Notes under the pieces: generated by a model
The model's input: only the letters and a program-made list of their open reading frames with translations
What the model was told of the DNA's origin: nothing
Databases searched by the model: none
Shown here: positions 8,300-17,465 of the stretch, in pieces
Layout of the letters: each line of letters starts with the position of its first letter
Position numbering within the stretch: position 1 is the stretch's first letter
Source: Geoalkalibacter ferrihydriticus DSM 17813
Lineage (GTDB): Bacteria > Desulfobacterota > Desulfuromonadia > Desulfuromonadales > Geoalkalibacteraceae
Assembly (NCBI RefSeq): GCF_000820505.1
Contig: NZ_JWJD01000006.1
Location: 79,276 to 143,275, forward strand
Reading direction: 5' to 3'
DNA length: 64,000 nt
Made by a program: the position numbers and the translations under genes

Positions 8300-8962
8300 A
8301 TGAGCGACACCATCACTTTCGCCCTGCCCAAGGGGCGCATCATGAAAGATTCCATGGAGCTGTTCGCGCGCATCGGGATCACTTGTCCTGAAATGAGCGA
8401 CGACAGCCGCAAGCTGGTGTTCGAAAACCGCGAAGATCGCCTGCGCTTCATGGCGGTGCGCGCTACCGACGTGCCGACTTATGTGGAGTACGGTTGCGCG
8501 GACATCGGCGTGGTGGGCAAAGATACCCTGCTCGAACAGGGCAAGGATCTCTATGAGCCGCTGGACCTCAAGTTCGGTTATTGTCGTCTGGTGGTGGCCG
8601 AACCCAAAGAGTTGCAGCGCATGGACGATCCCGCCAACTGGTCGAACATTCGCGTCGCCACCAAATACCCCAATATCACCGAGCGTTATTTCGCTGCCCG
8701 CGGGGTGCAGGTGGAGTTGATCAAGCTCTACGGCTCCATTGAGCTGGCGCCCCTGGTGGGGCTTGCCGAGCGCATCGTCGATCTGGTCTCCACCGGCGCC
8801 ACGCTGCGCGAAAACGGCATGGTCGAAGTGGATACCATCGCCGACATCACAACGCGTCTCATTGTCAATCGCGCCAGCCTCAAGACCAAGCATCAGCGCA
8901 TCCGCAAAATCATCGAGGGGCTGGAGCAGGTGGTGGGTGAGACGGTACGTATTTCAGGTTGA
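8300..8962 (+). CDS. hisG: ATP phosphoribosyltransferase, short form
   Basis: First enzyme of histidine biosynthesis: ATP + PRPP to phosphoribosyl-ATP. At 220 residues this is the short HisG lacking the C-terminal ACT-like regulatory domain. Short forms are known to need the HisZ regulatory partner, which is not in this window. Recognisable are FALPKGRIMKDS at the N-terminus, RATDVPTYVEYGCADIGVVGKD, and the PRPP loop region DLVSTGATLRENG around residue 165. The ATG at 8300 is chosen because it gives the canonical N-terminus. Much longer in-frame starts reach back into murA. The stop is followed 8 bp later by hisD. Confidence 0.95.
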   Translation: MSDTITFALPKGRIMKDSMELFARIGITCPEMSDDSRKLVFENREDRLRFMAVRATDVPTYVEYGCADIGVVGKDTLLEQGKDLYEPLDLKFGYCRLVVAEPKELQRMDDPANWSNIRVATKYPNITERYFAARGVQVELIKLYGSIELAPLVGLAERIVDLVSTGATLRENGMVEVDTIADITTRLIVNRASLKTKHQRIRKIIEGLEQVVGETVRISG

Positions 8963-8970
8963 GGAAAAAT

Positions 8971-10260
8971 ATGCGGATTCTGCGTTTCAATGATGATGCC
9001 TTTGAACCAACCCTGCAAAAAATCGTCAACCGCGGCGCCGCTGCACAGGGTGATGTCTGCTTTACGGTGCAGGAAATCATCGACGACGTGCGTCGCCGTG
9101 GCGATTCGGCTCTTTTCGAGCACACCGAGAAGTACGACCGCCTGCGCCTGACCGCGGAGACTCTGGAGGTCAGTGCCGAGGAGATCGATCAGGCGCTGGC
9201 CGGGGTGAGCGAGGAATCTCTGGCAGCCCTGCGCCTGGCGGCGGAACGCATCGCCGCCTTTCACGCCAAGCAGAAGGAGCAGACCTGGCTCTCGACCGAG
9301 GAGGAGGACGTGCTCCTCGGCCAGATGGTGCGCCCCCTGGATCGCGTGGGGATCTATGTGCCCGGCGGCAAGGCTGCCTATCCTTCCTCGGTGTTGATGA
9401 ACGCGGTGCCGGCCAAGGTCGCGGGTGTGCCCGAGGTCATTATGGTGGTGCCCATGCCCGGTGGTGAAGTCAATCCCCACGTACTCGCGGCGGCGCACCT
9501 GGCCGGGGTGGATCGCATCTTCAAGGTGGGTGGCGCCCAGGCCGTGGCGGCGCTGGCCTTCGGCACACAGAGTGTGCCGCGTGTCGACAAGATCACCGGG
9601 CCGGGCAACATCTACGTTGCGACCGCCAAGCAGCAGGTGTTCGGCCAGGTCGATATCGACATGATCGCCGGACCCAGCGAAATACTCATCATCAACGACG
9701 GCAGCGGTGACCCGGCGCATCTGGCCGCCGATTTGCTCGGCCAGGCCGAGCATGATGAGCTGGCCTCGTCGATTTTGATCACCACCGACGATAAAATCGC
9801 GAAAAAGGTGGCCAAAGAGGTGGAGAAGCAGCTCAAGGAACTCTCTCGCGAAACCATTGCGCGCAAGGCCATCGAGGCGTTCGGCGCGATTTTCATCGCG
9901 CGCGATCTCGATGAGGCCATCGCCTTTTCCAACCGCATCGCGCCTGAGCATCTCGAACTGGCGGTGGACAACCCCTTCGAGATTCTGCCGCGCATTCGTC
10001 ATGCCGGGGCGATTTTCCTGGGGCATTACACTCCCGAAGCGGCAGGGGATTATCTGGCCGGACCCAACCATACTCTGCCCACGGGCGGCACGGCGCGCTT
10101 TTTTTCGCCCCTGTCGACCAATGATTTCGTCAAGAAGTCGAGTATTGTGTCCTTCTCGCGCAACGGACTGGAGCGCCTGGGCAAAGAAATTGTCCACATC
10201 GCCGAGCTGGAAGGCCTTGAGGCCCATGGGCGTTCGGTGTCGATCCGGCTGGAAAAATAA
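8971..10260 (+). CDS. hisD: Histidinol dehydrogenase
   Basis: Zinc-dependent NAD enzyme that performs the last two oxidations, L-histidinol to L-histidine. The protein has 429 residues from the ATG at 8971, which has gagg seven bases before it. A TTG at 8959 in frame would add four residues. Conserved parts are YVPGGKAAYPSSVLMNAVPA (about 130-150), the nucleotide region GPGNIYVA, MIAGPSEILI with catalytic-site neighbours, and APEHLEL with the conserved Glu-His pair (around 325). The C-terminal GPNHTLPTGGTARFFSPLS is intact. The next gene expected in related clusters, hisC, is absent. A double palindrome fills the spacer. Confidence 0.96.
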   Translation: MRILRFNDDAFEPTLQKIVNRGAAAQGDVCFTVQEIIDDVRRRGDSALFEHTEKYDRLRLTAETLEVSAEEIDQALAGVSEESLAALRLAAERIAAFHAKQKEQTWLSTEEEDVLLGQMVRPLDRVGIYVPGGKAAYPSSVLMNAVPAKVAGVPEVIMVVPMPGGEVNPHVLAAAHLAGVDRIFKVGGAQAVAALAFGTQSVPRVDKITGPGNIYVATAKQQVFGQVDIDMIAGPSEILIINDGSGDPAHLAADLLGQAEHDELASSILITTDDKIAKKVAKEVEKQLKELSRETIARKAIEAFGAIFIARDLDEAIAFSNRIAPEHLELAVDNPFEILPRIRHAGAIFLGHYTPEAAGDYLAGPNHTLPTGGTARFFSPLSTNDFVKKSSIVSFSRNGLERLGKEIVHIAELEGLEAHGRSVSIRLEK

Positions 10261-10270
10261 ACGACATGTA

Positions 10271-10312
10271 GGGGCGACGCATGCGTCGCCCTGGGCAAGG
10301 CATGCCTTGCCC
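10271..10312 (+). repeat. Double-palindrome repeat, hisD-hisB spacer
   Basis: Two perfect 20-base palindromes in tandem: gggcgacgcatgcgtcgccc (10272-10291) and gggcaaggcatgccttgccc (10293-10312), one base apart. The outside reads gta...tac. Related double hairpins lie in the hisH-hisA and hisF-hisIE spacers. The element sits where hisC would be expected. Confidence 0.75.
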
Positions 10313-10334
10313 TACCCGTCCATTGGAGACAGTC

Positions 10335-10925
10335 ATGGCACGCAAGGCAACCATCGAACGTAAAACCAGGGAAACCGACATCCGCGTCAGCCTCGAACTC
10401 GACGGCCGCGGCGCAAGCGAGATCCAGAGCCCGGTGCCCTTTTTCGATCACATGCTCACCCAGATCGCCCGCCACGGATTTTTCGACCTGGAGGTGGCCG
10501 CGCAGGGCGACATCGAGATCGATGCACATCACACCGTGGAAGACATCGGCATCTGCCTGGGCGAAGCCTTCAAGAAGGCCCTCGGCGACAAAGCCGGAAT
10601 CCGGCGCTACGGGCGTGGTACCGCGCCCATGCACGAGGCTCTGGTCTCCGTGATCCTTGATTTTTCCGGACGCCCCTTTCTCGTGTTCAACGTCGATCTG
10701 CCCAAGGCTCAGGTGGGTAACTTCGACGTGGAGCTGGTGGAGGAATTTTTCACCGCTTTCTGCAATCACAGCGGCGCCAACATTCACGTCAATCTGGCCT
10801 ACGGCGACAATTTGCACCACATCATCGAGGCTGTGTTCAAGGCCTTCGCGCGGGCGCTGGATGAAGCAACCCAAATTGATCCGCGCATCGAGGGCGTACT
10901 GTCGAGCAAGGGAAAACTGGAGTGA
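10335..10925 (+). CDS. hisB: Imidazoleglycerol-phosphate dehydratase
   Basis: Manganese enzyme that dehydrates imidazole-glycerol phosphate to imidazole-acetol phosphate. The 196-residue protein is the monofunctional form without the N-terminal histidinol-phosphatase domain. The metal-binding motifs are intact: [13 protein letters not shown] (about 36-48), [10 protein letters not shown] (about 65-74) and CNHSGANIH plus NLHHIIEA (about 145-175). The ATG at 10335, preceded by ttggag, is chosen over an in-frame upstream start at 10281 inside the repeat. It overlaps hisH by four bases. Histidinol phosphatase must be encoded elsewhere. Confidence 0.95.
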   Translation: MARKATIERKTRETDIRVSLELDGRGASEIQSPVPFFDHMLTQIARHGFFDLEVAAQGDIEIDAHHTVEDIGICLGEAFKKALGDKAGIRRYGRGTAPMHEALVSVILDFSGRPFLVFNVDLPKAQVGNFDVELVEEFFTAFCNHSGANIHVNLAYGDNLHHIIEAVFKAFARALDEATQIDPRIEGVLSSKGKLE

Positions 10926-11548
10926 GTCGCATTACCATCATTGATTACGGCATGGGCAATCTGCGCTCGGTGCACAACGCCTTCGAGAGTTTGGGCTTCA
11001 GTGCCCGGGTGACGGACGATCCGCGGGTGGCGGCGCAGGCCGACCATCTGGTGCTGCCCGGGGTCGGCGCCTTCAAGGATTGCATGGAGCATCTGCGCGA
11101 GGGCGGCTTTATTGAACCCATCAAGGCCCATGTGGAGGCCGCTCGTCCCTTTCTCGGCATCTGTCTGGGACTGCAGGTGCTGTTCAGTGAAAGTGAGGAG
11201 TTCGGCCGTCATCAGGGCCTCGACATCATTCCCGGGCGGGTGGTGCGCTTCCCCGCGGATATGCAGGGGGGGGGCGAGGATCTCAAGGTGCCGCATATGG
11301 GCTGGAACCGCATCACCCTGGCGCGGCGGGCACCGATCTGCCGCGAGGTCGAAGACGGTGCTTTTGTCTACTTCGTTCACTCCTATTACGTGGTGCCCGA
11401 GGATCCCGGCGTGGTGGCGACCACCACCGACTACGGCATCAATTTCTGCTCCAGTATCTGGCGCGACAATGTTATGGCCACCCAGTTTCATCCCGAGAAG
11501 AGCCAACAGGTGGGCCTGCGGATTCTGCAAAACTTCGCAAACATGTAA
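10922..11548 (+). CDS. hisH: Imidazole glycerol phosphate synthase, glutaminase subunit
   Basis: Glutaminase subunit that releases ammonia for HisF in the cyclisation to IGP and AICAR. The protein has 208 residues and begins with GTG at 10922, overlapping the hisB stop. Triad of a class I glutamine amidotransferase: nucleophile Cys in [12 protein letters not shown] (around residue 83), and His-Glu in QFHPEKS near residue 189. The N-terminus [14 protein letters not shown] is diagnostic of HisH. The partner hisF lies two genes downstream with hisA between, the usual order. Confidence 0.95.
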   Translation: MSRITIIDYGMGNLRSVHNAFESLGFSARVTDDPRVAAQADHLVLPGVGAFKDCMEHLREGGFIEPIKAHVEAARPFLGICLGLQVLFSESEEFGRHQGLDIIPGRVVRFPADMQGGGEDLKVPHMGWNRITLARRAPICREVEDGAFVYFVHSYYVVPEDPGVVATTTDYGINFCSSIWRDNVMATQFHPEKSQQVGLRILQNFANM

Positions 11549-11607
11549 ATGCGTATGGCATGCGCCCTGGACGGACACCGTCCGCCCCTACGGAAGGATT
11601 TTATTTT
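11549..11607 (+). repeat. Double-hairpin repeat, hisH-hisA spacer
   Basis: Degenerate copy of the his spacer repeat. A first, imperfect arm is around gcgtatggcatgcgc, then a perfect ggacgg-aca-ccgtcc hairpin, then cccctacggaaggat, which supplies the ribosome site of hisA. It resembles the copy at 13176-13222. Confidence 0.6.
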
Positions 11608-12342
11608 ATGCTCGTTATCCCCGCGATTGATCTGAAGGAAGGCCGTTGCGTCCGTTTGGAGCAGGGGCTCATGGACAAGGACACGGTTTATAACGACGAC
11701 CCTGGCGCCCAGGCGCGCATCTGGCAGGAGCAGGGCGCCGAACTGTTGCACATCGTCGACCTTGACGGGGCCTTTGCCGGCGTGCCGAAAAACCGCGCGG
11801 CGATTCAGGCCATCGTTGCCGCTCTTGAGATCCCTGCGCAGATTGGCGGCGGCATCCGCGATCTGCAGACCATCGAGGGCTATCTGCAATTGGGCATCAA
11901 GCGGGTGATTCTCGGTACCGTGGCCAAAGAGAATCCGGCTCTGGTCAAGGAGGCTTGCCGGCTGTTCCCCGGCGCCATCGTGGTCGGCATCGACGCGCGC
12001 GACGGCTTCGTCGCCGTGCGCGGCTGGGCCGAGGTGACGAAGAAAAAAGCCAGTGAGTTGGCCAGGGAGCTCGAAGGCTACGGGGTCGAGGCGATCATCT
12101 ACACGGATATCGCCCGTGACGGTATGATGCAGGGGCCCAATCTGCAGACTACCGGCGATCTGGCCCGCGCCATCAGTATCCCGGTCATTGCCTCGGGCGG
12201 CGTGTCGAGCGTGCAGGACATTCGTAACTTGCTGGCCCTTGAATCCCTGGGCGTGGCGGGTGTTATTACCGGCAAGGCCATCTACACGGGTGCCCTGGAT
12301 CTGCGTGATGCGATTGCGGTGGCGCGTGGTGAGGTGCGCTGA
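11608..12342 (+). CDS. hisA: Phosphoribosylformimino-AICAR-phosphate isomerase
   Basis: TIM-barrel isomerase converting ProFAR to PRFAR. The protein has 244 residues from the ATG at 11608. The N-terminal strand carries the catalytic Asp in [15 protein letters not shown], and the second half has the matching Asp in [14 protein letters not shown] (around residue 130). Phosphate-binding glycines are in QIGGGIRD and [10 protein letters not shown]. The half-barrel duplication is visible. The upstream in-frame start at 11560 falls in the spacer repeat and is rejected. It is followed after 60 bp by hisF, its paralogue. Confidence 0.95.
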   Translation: MLVIPAIDLKEGRCVRLEQGLMDKDTVYNDDPGAQARIWQEQGAELLHIVDLDGAFAGVPKNRAAIQAIVAALEIPAQIGGGIRDLQTIEGYLQLGIKRVILGTVAKENPALVKEACRLFPGAIVVGIDARDGFVAVRGWAEVTKKKASELARELEGYGVEAIIYTDIARDGMMQGPNLQTTGDLARAISIPVIASGGVSSVQDIRNLLALESLGVAGVITGKAIYTGALDLRDAIAVARGEVR

Positions 12343-12402
12343 AAAAAAGAATTTTCAGCGCCCCTTGCACATCGGCTGGGGCGTGACTAACTTGAGGCGA
12401 TC

Positions 12403-13170
12403 ATGTTGACGAAACGCATTATTCCCTGTCTTGACGTCAAGGACGGCCGAGTGGTTAAGGGCGTGCAGTTTCTTGAACTGCGCGATGCCGGCGATCCGGT
12501 GGAAGCGGCGCAGGCCTACGACGCCCAGGGTGCCGACGAATTGACTTTTCTCGACATTACCGCGTCGAGCGATAAGCGCTCCATCATTCTTGACGTGGTG
12601 GCGCGCACCGCCGAGTGCGTGTTCATGCCCCTCACTGTCGGCGGCGGGGTGCGCGAGATCGCCGACATCCGCAATCTGCTCAATGCCGGTGCCGACAAGG
12701 TTTCCATCAACACGGCCGCGGTGCATCGGCCGGAATTTGTTAAGGAGGCCGCTGAGCGCTTCGGCTCCCAGTGCATCGTGGTGGCTATCGATGCGCGCCG
12801 CGTGCCGGGCAGCGACCCTTTGGCCTGGGAAGTCTATACCCACGGCGGCCGCAATCCCACCGGCATCGACGTGCTGGAGTGGGCCGCTCGCATGGAAGGC
12901 TACGGCGCGGGAGAGATTCTGCTCACCTCCATGGACAAGGACGGCACCAAGGACGGTTATGATATCGCCCTGACCCGCGCGGTCAGCGACCGGGTACGCA
13001 TTCCGGTGATCGCTTCGGGCGGCGTCGGCAATCTGGAGCATATCCGCGAGGGGCTCGTGGAAGGTGGGGCAAGCGCGGCTCTGGCGGCCAGCATCTTTCA
13101 TTTTCGCGAGTACAGCATCGACGAATGCAAACAATATCTGCACGAGCATGGGGTGCCGGTGCGTTTGTAA
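12403..13170 (+). CDS. hisF: Imidazole glycerol phosphate synthase, cyclase subunit
   Basis: TIM-barrel cyclase that uses ammonia channelled from HisH to make IGP and AICAR from PRFAR. Length 255 residues. The catalytic Asp pair is visible in [16 protein letters not shown] (Asp near residue 11) and [15 protein letters not shown] (Asp near residue 174). [10 protein letters not shown] and [11 protein letters not shown] bind phosphate. The ATG at 12403 gives the canonical [11 protein letters not shown] start. The 60-bp spacer to hisA holds a small cgcccc / ggggcg hairpin only. The spacer to hisIE carries a double-hairpin repeat. Confidence 0.95.
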   Translation: MLTKRIIPCLDVKDGRVVKGVQFLELRDAGDPVEAAQAYDAQGADELTFLDITASSDKRSIILDVVARTAECVFMPLTVGGGVREIADIRNLLNAGADKVSINTAAVHRPEFVKEAAERFGSQCIVVAIDARRVPGSDPLAWEVYTHGGRNPTGIDVLEWAARMEGYGAGEILLTSMDKDGTKDGYDIALTRAVSDRVRIPVIASGGVGNLEHIREGLVEGGASAALAASIFHFREYSIDECKQYLHEHGVPVRL

Positions 13171-13175
13171 TTTGC

Positions 13176-13222
13176 AGGGGCGCACCGATGTGCGCCCTGG
13201 GCGGATGCAATCCGCCCCCACG
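13176..13222 (+). repeat. Double-hairpin repeat, hisF-hisIE spacer
   Basis: Two tandem hairpins: gggcgcac-cgat-gtgcgccc and gggcgga-tgcaa-tccgccc, joined by one t, then cccacggagat, which is the ribosome site of hisIE. The order and outer bases match the copies at 10271 and 11549, so this is one repeat family spread through the his spacers. Confidence 0.75.
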
Positions 13223-13231
13223 GAGATTTTC

Positions 13232-13924
13232 ATGTCCCTGATCGATCAACTCAAATTCGACGCCAACGGCCTGATTCCCGCCATTACCCGCGATGTGGAA
13301 AACGGCGAGGTGCTGATGCTGGCCTTCATGAATGCCGAGGCTGTGGAAAAAACCCTGAAAATCGGCAAGGTCCACTACTATTCCCGCTCGCGGCGCAAAC
13401 TATGGATGAAGGGCGAAACCTCGGGCCATGTTCAATTGGTGCGTGAAATCCGCTTCGACTGCGACGCCGACTGTCTGCTGATCAGCGTGGAGCAGCAAGG
13501 CGCGGCCTGTCACACCGGTCACCATTCATGTTTCTACCGAAGCTGGGAAGAATCCGGTGCGCAGGTGCGGGGGGAGAAGACCAGCGATCCTCTGGCCGCC
13601 TATGCACGTCACGACATTCTGAATGCTCTCTACGATGTGATTCAGGAACGCCGCCGGAATCCGTCGGAAAAATCCTATGTCGCCTCCTTGTTCGGCAAGG
13701 GCCTGGACAAGATACTCGGCAAAATCGGCGAAGAGGCCACAGAAACGGCCGTGGCGGGCAAGGGTGGCGATCCCGAGCAGGTGGTGTATGAGGTGGCGGA
13801 CCTGCTTTTCCATACCCTGGTGCTGCTGGGTTATTACGACCTGCCGCCGGAGCGTGTCTATGATGAACTGCGGCGGCGTTTCGGCCTTTCCGGAATCGAG
13901 GAAAAGGCGAGCCGCTCAGCGTAG
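13232..13924 (+). CDS. hisIE: Bifunctional PR-AMP cyclohydrolase / PR-ATP pyrophosphatase
   Basis: Fusion enzyme catalysing the second and third steps of histidine synthesis. The protein has 230 residues. HisI domain (about 1-120): zinc and magnesium sites in DCDADCLL and [11 protein letters not shown], and the signature [11 protein letters not shown]. HisE domain (about 125-230): all-helical MazG-like fold with [21 protein letters not shown] and [13 protein letters not shown] acidic residues for magnesium. Start is the ATG at 13232 with ggag just upstream. An in-frame extension to 13064 runs back through hisF and is not credible. It is the last his gene here. A hairpin with T-runs follows before yqeY. 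Confidence 0.95.
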   Translation: MSLIDQLKFDANGLIPAITRDVENGEVLMLAFMNAEAVEKTLKIGKVHYYSRSRRKLWMKGETSGHVQLVREIRFDCDADCLLISVEQQGAACHTGHHSCFYRSWEESGAQVRGEKTSDPLAAYARHDILNALYDVIQERRRNPSEKSYVASLFGKGLDKILGKIGEEATETAVAGKGGDPEQVVYEVADLLFHTLVLLGYYDLPPERVYDELRRRFGLSGIEEKASRSA

Positions 13925-14032
13925 ACCCACAAACAGATTCTTGCTATTTCGGTGGCCATCACTAGAATAGATAGGTTTATCGTGAGCGATGCGCCCAGTG
14001 TGGTGCATGCTGAACAATTAGGGTTTTTCCGT

Positions 14033-14070
14033 GGGGCGCCGCCGATGTGGCCGCCCCCTTTTCCGTTTTT
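14033..14070 (+). terminator. Terminator-like hairpin between hisIE and yqeY
   Basis: ggggcg (14033-14038) can pair with cgcccc (14052-14057), followed by cttttccgtttttt. It fits the end of the his operon. The inner loop is long, so strength is uncertain. Confidence 0.45.
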
Positions 14071-14091
14071 TCCGTTTCGAGGATATGCGCC

Positions 14092-14538
14092 ATGAGCCTT
14101 AGCGAAAACCTGAACACTGCCATGAAAGAGGCGATGAAGGCCAAGGACAGTTTGCGCCTGAGTGCTATCCGCCTGATTCGTTCCGCCATCAAGAACCGCG
14201 AGATCGAGGAGCGCCGCGAACTGGACGATCAGGCGACGATTGCCGTTCTTTCCACTCTCGCCAAACAGCGGCGCGATTCCATCGAGGCTTACCGCCAGAG
14301 CGGGCGCGAGGATCTTGCCGAAAAAGAGGAAAAAGAGATGGCGGTGATTCAGGAGTTTCTTCCTCGACAGCTGAGCGAAGAGGAAATTCGCCTGATCATC
14401 GACAAGGCCGTGAACGAAAGCGGCGCTGCAAGTCCCCGAGACATGGGCAAGGTGATGAAGCTGGTCACCATCGAGACTACGGGGCGCGCCGATGGGCGCC
14501 TGGTCAGCGAGCTGGTCAAGGCGCGGCTCGGCGCCTGA
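14092..14538 (+). CDS. yqeY: GatB/YqeY domain protein
   Basis: Protein of 148 residues consisting of the helical YqeY domain that is also found at the C-terminus of GatB, the tRNA-dependent amidotransferase subunit. It is thought to bind tRNA, but its own role is not established. Recognisable are LRLSAIRLIRSAIKNREIE, the QRRDSIEAYRQSGREDLAEKEEKE stretch and the C-terminal EVGRADGRLVSELVK-like end. The ATG at 14092 with gaggat before it is preferred to an in-frame start at 14047. It stands before cvpA-mutS2-dnaG-rpoD, a macromolecular-synthesis context usual for yqeY-dnaG-rpoD. Confidence 0.9.
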   Translation: MSLSENLNTAMKEAMKAKDSLRLSAIRLIRSAIKNREIEERRELDDQATIAVLSTLAKQRRDSIEAYRQSGREDLAEKEEKEMAVIQEFLPRQLSEEEIRLIIDKAVNESGAASPRDMGKVMKLVTIETTGRADGRLVSELVKARLGA

Positions 14539-14580
14539 GCAAGCTGGAATTTGGTTGGAGTGAAGGTGTAGCGGGCGTTT

Positions 14581-15069
14581 ATGAATTATCTCGATATTGC
14601 CATTCTGGTGATTCTTGCCGGTTTCACCCTCAAGGGGCTGCTGCGGGGGCTGCTCAAGGAAATCTGTTCATTGGCCGGCCTTCTGGTGGGAGCGCTGGTG
14701 GCTTTTCGTTTTCATGCGCCCTTTGCCCAGTGGCTTCTCGACAGCGCCGGCCTGCCTTCCCAGTTGGCGGTTGCGGCGGCCTTTCTGGCTCTGTTTCTGC
14801 TGTCGGTTATTTTTTTTGCGGCCCTGGGGTATTTGCTGTCGAAATTTGTGCACCTGATATTTCTTGGCGGGTTCAACCGTTTGCTGGGCGCCGTTTTCGG
14901 TTTCGGCCAGGCGGTGGTGTTGCTGGCCGTGGTGCTGTTCGCCCTGAGTCTCGGCTCTCTGCCGGAATTTCTCGAAAACGGGATGTCCGGCTCGCAACTT
15001 GCTCCGCCTTTCGTCGAGTTGGGTGAGGGCCTCTTTCACGGCGGACGTGATTTTCTTGCCGACCGCTGA
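14581..15069 (+). CDS. cvpA: CvpA family membrane protein
   Basis: Inner-membrane protein of 162 residues with four predicted hydrophobic helices. It starts MNYLDIAILVILAGFTLKGLLRG, and the glycine-rich first helix followed by LLKEICSLAGLLVGALVAF is typical of the CvpA (colicin V production) family. Proteins of this family are linked to cell-envelope homeostasis, and the exact role is unknown. The start has a ggagtgaaggtg region upstream. It lies 26 bp before mutS2 on the same strand. cvpA next to mutS2 is a common pairing. Confidence 0.85.
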   Translation: MNYLDIAILVILAGFTLKGLLRGLLKEICSLAGLLVGALVAFRFHAPFAQWLLDSAGLPSQLAVAAAFLALFLLSVIFFAALGYLLSKFVHLIFLGGFNRLLGAVFGFGQAVVLLAVVLFALSLGSLPEFLENGMSGSQLAPPFVELGEGLFHGGRDFLADR

Positions 15070-15095
15070 GGCGGCTCGGCGCAGGTGGCGATACG

Positions 15096-17465
15096 ATGGA
15101 TGAAGCAACTCTGCGGATCCTTGAATTCGAGAAGATCCGTAGCCTCATCGCCGGATTTACCCAGACGCTTCCTGGAAGCGCCCTGGCTCGGGCCCTGGCC
15201 CCTCTGGGCCAGACCGAAGAGGTGGCGCGCAGCCTGGCCGAAGCCGCGGAAATGCAGGTTCTGCATGAGCAGCGCGGGCGCCCGCCCCTGGGGGGCACCC
15301 GCGAACTGGGCACTTACCTGAAGCGCCTTTCTCTGGAGGGCGTTTTTCTCCCGCCGGAAGCATTGTTGGATGTGTTGTCGAGCATTGACGCGGCGGCTGA
15401 TTGCCGGCGTTATCTAGCGGCTGCTGAACTTGCTCCACGGCTCTTTGAAAAATCGCGCCGCCTTGAGGTGCCCGAAACCCTGCGCCGGTTACTGCGCGAA
15501 AGCATCGGGCCGCGCGGCGAAATTCTCGATGGCGCCTCTTTCTCTCTGGCGGATGTGCGTCGCAACGTGCGCCTGACGCGCGAGCGCATCCGTCGCGCTC
15601 TTGAAGCCCTGCTCAATGACGAGCGGCTGTCGAGTGCTTTTCAGGAGCGACTCATCACCGAGCGCAACGGTCGCTACGTGGTGCCGGTGCGGGCCGATCA
15701 TCGCGGCCAGATCAAGGGATTTGTCCACGACGAATCGGCCAGCGGTCAGACACTCTATGTCGAGCCGGCGCAGACCCTCGCTGACAACAATGCGTTGCAG
15801 GCCTTGCTGCGTGAGGAAAAGCGCGAAGAAGAGCGCATTCTGCGCCGTCTGTCCGAAGAAGTGCGGATTCTGGCCGAGGTTCTGGGCGCCAATCAGCGCC
15901 TGCTGGCCCAGTTCGATCTGTGCGCCGCTGCGGCGCGTTTTGCCATCGCCACGGCGGCGGTGGCACCGCGCCTTGAGCCCAATCCGGTCATCGCTCTGCG
16001 CGCGGCGCGGCATCCCCTGTTGCTGCTCGGTGCAGACGGACGTCCGCGGGAGATGGAGACGGTGCCGGTTGATCTTCTGTTCGGCGGCGATGGCGATACG
16101 CTGATCATCAGCGGACCCAACACCGGGGGTAAAACGGTGGCGCTCAAAACCCTGGGTCTGCTGACCCTGATGGTGCGCTGCGGTTTGCCGATTCCCTGCC
16201 ATCCCGACAGCAGTCTGCACCTGTTCGGCAAAATTTTTGCCGATATCGGCGACGAACAGAGCATTGAGGCGAGCCTTTCAACCTTTTCCGGCCATTTGCT
16301 GCGCATTCGTGCGGTGCTTGAACAGGCTGACGGAGACTCGCTGGTGCTGCTCGACGAACTGGGCACCGGCACCGACCCGGCCGAGGGGGGCGCGCTGGCC
16401 ATGGCGGTACTCGATTCTCTGCGTAGGCGCGGCGCCAGAACGGTCGTCACCACTCATCTCAATCTGGTGAAAGGCTATGCCCTGCTCAACCCCGGAGTGG
16501 AAAATGCCGCCGTGACTTTCGACCACGCGACCCTGCGCCCCACTTATCGCTTGTATTACGGGGCGCCGGGAGCAAGCAACGCCTTTACAATTGCCCGCAC
16601 TCTGGGCCTTGACGAGGCGGTTTTGCAGCGTGCGCAAGAGTATCTGGGGAGCGAAGAGCGCGAGGGGTCGGCGGTTCTGGAGGAACTTAATCGTCGTTCG
16701 CACAGCCTGGAAGCCGATCTCGGCGAGGCGCGGCGCTTGCGTGAAGCGGCGCAACTTGAGCGTGACAAGCGCAGGCGCCTGTTGGAAGAGATCGAGGCGC
16801 GCAAGCGGGAGATTCTGGAGAAAGCCCTGCGGCGTGGCGACGAGGTGGTGCGGCAAGCCGAAACCCGCGTCAAGCGTTTGCTGAAAGAAGCACAGGCCTT
16901 ATCCGGCAGCACCGCCGAAGCCGCGCGCTTAACGCGCGAGGTGCGTCAGGTACGTGAAGATCTGGGCCGCGCCGCGGAAGCCAGGCCGCGTCCCGAACGG
17001 GTGCCGCGCCAGGTGCGCGCAGGCGAGCTGTTGCGCATTCCGGCCCTGGGCGCCGAGGCCGAGGTGGTGCGGGTGGTGGCCGAGGGGGTGGAACTGTCAT
17101 TGCAGGGAAAAAAACTGCGGCTGCCCTTGAGCGATGTCGAGCAGCATCAGCCGCCGCGCTACGCCAAGCGCAAGACCGGGGTCGGCAGTGTTCGCAGCCG
17201 GGTGGAACGCACCTCCTTTCAACCGCGGCTCAAGTTGGTGGGCGAGCGGGTCGACGAGGCTCTGGCGCGCTTGCAGCGCTTTCTCGATGATGCACTGCTG
17301 CAGGGCATGCGCGAGGTCGAGGTGGTGCACGGCGCCGGCAGCGGCGCGCTGCGCCGGGCGGTGCGCGAGTTTCTCGCGGCCCAGGCTGAGGTTGAGTCTT
17401 TTCACGCCGCGGAACTTGCGCGCGGCGGTGACAACGTTACCATTGTGCTGTTGCGGGGGGCATGA
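15096..17465 (+). CDS. mutS2: Endonuclease MutS2
   Basis: MutS paralogue without the mismatch-recognition domain. It is reported to act in suppression of homologous recombination and, in some bacteria, in ribosome rescue. The protein has 789 residues. Order: helical core/clamp (1-300), ABC-type ATPase with Walker A GPNTGGKTVALKTLG (around residue 345), Walker B LVLLDELGTGTDP (around 418), a long charged coiled coil (520-640), a KOW-like region, and the C-terminal Smr nuclease domain (about 710-789) with LDLHG-equivalent KLVGERVDEAL and HGAGSGALRRAVREFL. The last four bases overlap dnaG (ATGA). Confidence 0.94.
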   Translation: MDEATLRILEFEKIRSLIAGFTQTLPGSALARALAPLGQTEEVARSLAEAAEMQVLHEQRGRPPLGGTRELGTYLKRLSLEGVFLPPEALLDVLSSIDAAADCRRYLAAAELAPRLFEKSRRLEVPETLRRLLRESIGPRGEILDGASFSLADVRRNVRLTRERIRRALEALLNDERLSSAFQERLITERNGRYVVPVRADHRGQIKGFVHDESASGQTLYVEPAQTLADNNALQALLREEKREEERILRRLSEEVRILAEVLGANQRLLAQFDLCAAAARFAIATAAVAPRLEPNPVIALRAARHPLLLLGADGRPREMETVPVDLLFGGDGDTLIISGPNTGGKTVALKTLGLLTLMVRCGLPIPCHPDSSLHLFGKIFADIGDEQSIEASLSTFSGHLLRIRAVLEQADGDSLVLLDELGTGTDPAEGGALAMAVLDSLRRRGARTVVTTHLNLVKGYALLNPGVENAAVTFDHATLRPTYRLYYGAPGASNAFTIARTLGLDEAVLQRAQEYLGSEEREGSAVLEELNRRSHSLEADLGEARRLREAAQLERDKRRRLLEEIEARKREILEKALRRGDEVVRQAETRVKRLLKEAQALSGSTAEAARLTREVRQVREDLGRAAEARPRPERVPRQVRAGELLRIPALGAEAEVVRVVAEGVELSLQGKKLRLPLSDVEQHQPPRYAKRKTGVGSVRSRVERTSFQPRLKLVGERVDEALARLQRFLDDALLQGMREVEVVHGAGSGALRRAVREFLAAQAEVESFHAAELARGGDNVTIVLLRGA

